A DNA stretch of 64,000 nt. Origin: CAWCDJ01 sp963836015. Lineage in GTDB: Bacteria > Acidobacteriota > Terriglobia > Bryobacterales > Bryobacteraceae. The stretch covers positions 124,001 to 188,000 of the forward strand of contig CAWIIF010000002.1 of NCBI GenBank assembly GCA_963836015.1. Direction: 5' to 3'. Below the pieces are notes generated by a model. The model searched no databases. It had not been told where the DNA came from and worked only from the letters and a program-made list of their open reading frames with translations. How positions within the stretch are numbered: the first letter of the stretch is position 1; each line of letters starts with the position of its first letter. A program made the position numbers and the translations under genes. Below are positions 62,236 through 64,000 of this stretch, piece after piece.

Positions 62236-63567
62236 ATGTCTATGCGCCTGCCCTATCGGTGTAACAAACCCCTTGGATCGAGGTATCTCATTTGGATTCT
62301 GGCGTTTGCCGGAATGATACTAATCGGTCTTACCGGCTGCGGGAACTCCGGAGCTTCCGCTTCGAACACTCCCGGCGGCGGCGGGCGGGGCGGCCGCAAA
62401 GGCGGGGGCGGCGGCGACGTTCCGGTCGTGGTGGCGCTGGCCACCCAGAAGAATGTCCCGGTGGAAGTTCAAGTGATCGGGAACGTGGAAGCGTACTCGA
62501 CGATCTCGGTGAAAGCGCAGGTCACCGGACAGTTGACCAACGTGTACTTCCACGAAGGCGACTTCGTCAAGAAGGGCGACCTGCTGTTCAACATCGATCC
62601 GAGGCCCCTCGATGCGGCGCTCAACCAGATGAAGGCCAACCTGGCGAAGGACGAAGCCACCCTGGGACAGGCTCAGGCCAACCTGGCAAAGGACGCTGCC
62701 CAGGCGCGGTATGCCGAGGCGCAGGCCACCCGCTACCAGCAGCTATTCGACCAGAAGATCATCTCGCGGGACCAGGCCGAGCAACTGCGGGCCAATGCCG
62801 ATGCGATTGCGCAGGCGGTGGCGGCGGACCGGGCCACCATCGAGAGCGCCAAGGCCTCTATCGGCGCGAGCCGGGCGGGGGTCGAAAACGCCCAGGTACA
62901 GCTCAGCTACACCAGCATCCGGTCGCCGATCGACGGGCGCACGGGGAACCTGACGGTGAAACAGGGCAACGTGGTGATGGCGAATTCGCAGGAGTTGATG
63001 ACCATCAACCAGGTGGAGCCGATTTACGTTACGTTCTCCGTTCCGGAGTCGCAACTGACGGCCATCAAGAACTACATGGCGCAGGCCAAGCTGCCGGTGC
63101 GGGCACAGCCGCAGGACGACCCCGCGGACGAGGAATCGGGCGTTTTGACGTTTATCGACAACGCCGTCGACACTACGACCGGGACCATCAAGTTGAAGGG
63201 CACGTTCGGGAATCAGGACCACAAGCTGTGGCCCGGCCAGTTCGTGCGGGTGACACTGCGTCTGACGACACAGCGGGATGCGGTGGTGGTGCCCAACGAA
63301 GCGGTGCAGAGCGGGCAGAACGGCTCGTTTGTGTACGTGGTGAAGCAGGACCGTACAGTAGATTCGCGCGCGGTGACCACGGGCGCGCGGGTGGACCAGG
63401 ACATGGTGGTGGAGTCGGGCCTGGCACCCGGGGAGACGGTGGTGACGGAGGGCCAGTTGCGGCTGGCTCCGGGCAGCCGGGTCGTGGTTCGGGACGGAAG
63501 AGGCGGTGGGCGGGGTTCGGGCGGCGGCAAGCGAGGCGGCAGCCCCGGAGACCAGCCGAAGAGTTAA
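62236..63567 (+). CDS. RND periplasmic adaptor lipoprotein (MdtA-like)
   Basis: 443 aa; lipobox GLTGC with Cys35, followed by a Gly-rich linker. Adaptor domains in order: VEVQVIGNVEAYSTISVKAQ, GQLTNVYFHEGDFVKKGDLL (lipoyl), a helical hairpin (LDAALNQMKANLAKDEATLG ... IISRDQAEQLRANADAIAQA), SYTSIRSPIDGRTGNLTVKQ, and KLWPGQFVRVTLRLTTQRDA in the barrel region. The C-terminus ends in a basic Gly-rich tail (RGGGRGSGGGKRGG). It precedes an MdtB-like pump by 73 bp. Confidence 0.92.
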   Translation: MSMRLPYRCNKPLGSRYLIWILAFAGMILIGLTGCGNSGASASNTPGGGGRGGRKGGGGGDVPVVVALATQKNVPVEVQVIGNVEAYSTISVKAQVTGQLTNVYFHEGDFVKKGDLLFNIDPRPLDAALNQMKANLAKDEATLGQAQANLAKDAAQARYAEAQATRYQQLFDQKIISRDQAEQLRANADAIAQAVAADRATIESAKASIGASRAGVENAQVQLSYTSIRSPIDGRTGNLTVKQGNVVMANSQELMTINQVEPIYVTFSVPESQLTAIKNYMAQAKLPVRAQPQDDPADEESGVLTFIDNAVDTTTGTIKLKGTFGNQDHKLWPGQFVRVTLRLTTQRDAVVVPNEAVQSGQNGSFVYVVKQDRTVDSRAVTTGARVDQDMVVESGLAPGETVVTEGQLRLAPGSRVVVRDGRGGGRGSGGGKRGGSPGDQPKS

Positions 63568-63640
63568 GCGGAACCCGCCCGCTCCGTAACGGTCACGGCT
63601 CTGTCTCGGGGGGGAAAGCGGCGGGAAAGAGGGGCTCGGC

Positions 63641-64000
63641 ATGAACATCTCTGAAAATTTCATCCGGCGGCCGATCGCAACCAGCCTCTTGATGGCTGCG
63701 ATAGCCCTTTTCGGCGTGATCGCATACCGCGCTTTGCCGGTGAGCGATCTTCCCCAGATCGACTACCCGACCATTTCGGTTTCGGCCAGCCTGCCGGGAG
63801 CAAATCCGGACACGATGGCGTCGGCGGTGGCCACCCCGCTCGAGCGGCAGTTCACCACCATCGCCGGCCTGGATTCGATGACCTCGAACAGCGGCCAGGG
63901 CAACTGCAACATCACTTTGCAGTTCGATTTGAGCCGCGGAATCGATGGCGCGACGGTGGATGTCGAAACGGCTATCGCGGAGGCCATGCCGCTGCTGCCG
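63641..64000 (+). CDS. RND efflux pump (MdtB/MdtC-like), 5' part only
   Basis: 120 codons before the window ends. NISENFIRRPIATSLLMAAI is the amphipathic start and TM1; VSDLPQIDYPTISVSASLPG and SNSGQGNCNITLQFDL match the first periplasmic loop of hydrophobe/amphiphile efflux pumps. It forms an operon with the adaptor upstream. The rest, and any outer-membrane partner, lie outside. Confidence 0.9.
   Translation, partial: MNISENFIRRPIATSLLMAAIALFGVIAYRALPVSDLPQIDYPTISVSASLPGANPDTMASAVATPLERQFTTIAGLDSMTSNSGQGNCNITLQFDLSRGIDGATVDVETAIAEAMPLLP

Overview
The window is GC-rich, densely coded DNA that looks like a soil acidobacterium of the Solibacter/Bryobacter type. This is inferred from gene content: two large TonB-dependent receptors with an N-terminal carboxypeptidase-regulatory-like domain, a soil-associated TIGR03435 protein, an NHL-repeat protein with the Solibacter-type C-terminal domain (TIGR03437), stand-alone PD40 propeller proteins and long PAS hybrid kinases. 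No rRNA, tRNA, CRISPR array, complete insertion sequence or prophage was seen.

Layout. 1-4 kb: a truncated TonB receptor divergent from a secreted heparinase-II/III-like lyase, then a VapC toxin relic. 4-16 kb: hybrid sensor kinase, TIGR03435 protein, LemA/M48 protease pair, thiD with a coupled small gene, NHL propeller protein divergent from a secreted matrixin protease, HD-GYP protein. 16-21 kb: housekeeping block (DUF1684, zapA, ZapB-like coil, rplT, rpmI, cysteine desulfurase, clpS, PpiC isomerase, zinc-ribbon protein). 21-25 kb: second TonB receptor, then a peroxiredoxin whose catalytic cysteine codon is an in-frame TGA followed by a hairpin, best read as a selenoprotein. It is divergent from an unknown gene with a riboswitch-like leader (helix versus terminator). 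25-34 kb: molybdopterin oxidoreductase, exported proteins, SurA-like isomerase, PD40 propeller, STAS, EVE and receiver-like genes, FecR protein, then an Rhs/IS scar.

34-43.5 kb is a complete myo-inositol catabolic operon: a LacI-type regulator with a 16-bp operator palindrome, iolB, iolC, a non-canonical (beta/alpha)8 aldolase candidate, iolD, iolA, and a single gene fusing IolE (inosose dehydratase) to IolG (inositol dehydrogenase). Together these can carry inositol through inosose, trihydroxycyclohexanedione, 5-deoxyglucuronate, DKG and DKGP to DHAP and malonate semialdehyde, and then acetyl-CoA. No transporter is present. Dense palindromic repeats lie before iolEG and again at 46.4 kb.

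43.5-55 kb: two tandem paralogous exported proteins of unknown function, a frameshifted exported-protein gene, a GT2 glycosyltransferase, alanine dehydrogenase, acyl-CoA dehydrogenase, a LolA-like protein, glutaminyl cyclotransferase and a second hybrid kinase. 55-64 kb: efflux. A TetR regulator with an operator inside its promoter heads an operon of an adaptor lipoprotein and a 1559-residue protein joining a whole RND pump to a TolC-like outer-membrane factor. A CDGSH iron-sulfur protein and a second RND adaptor plus pump (cut by the window end) follow.
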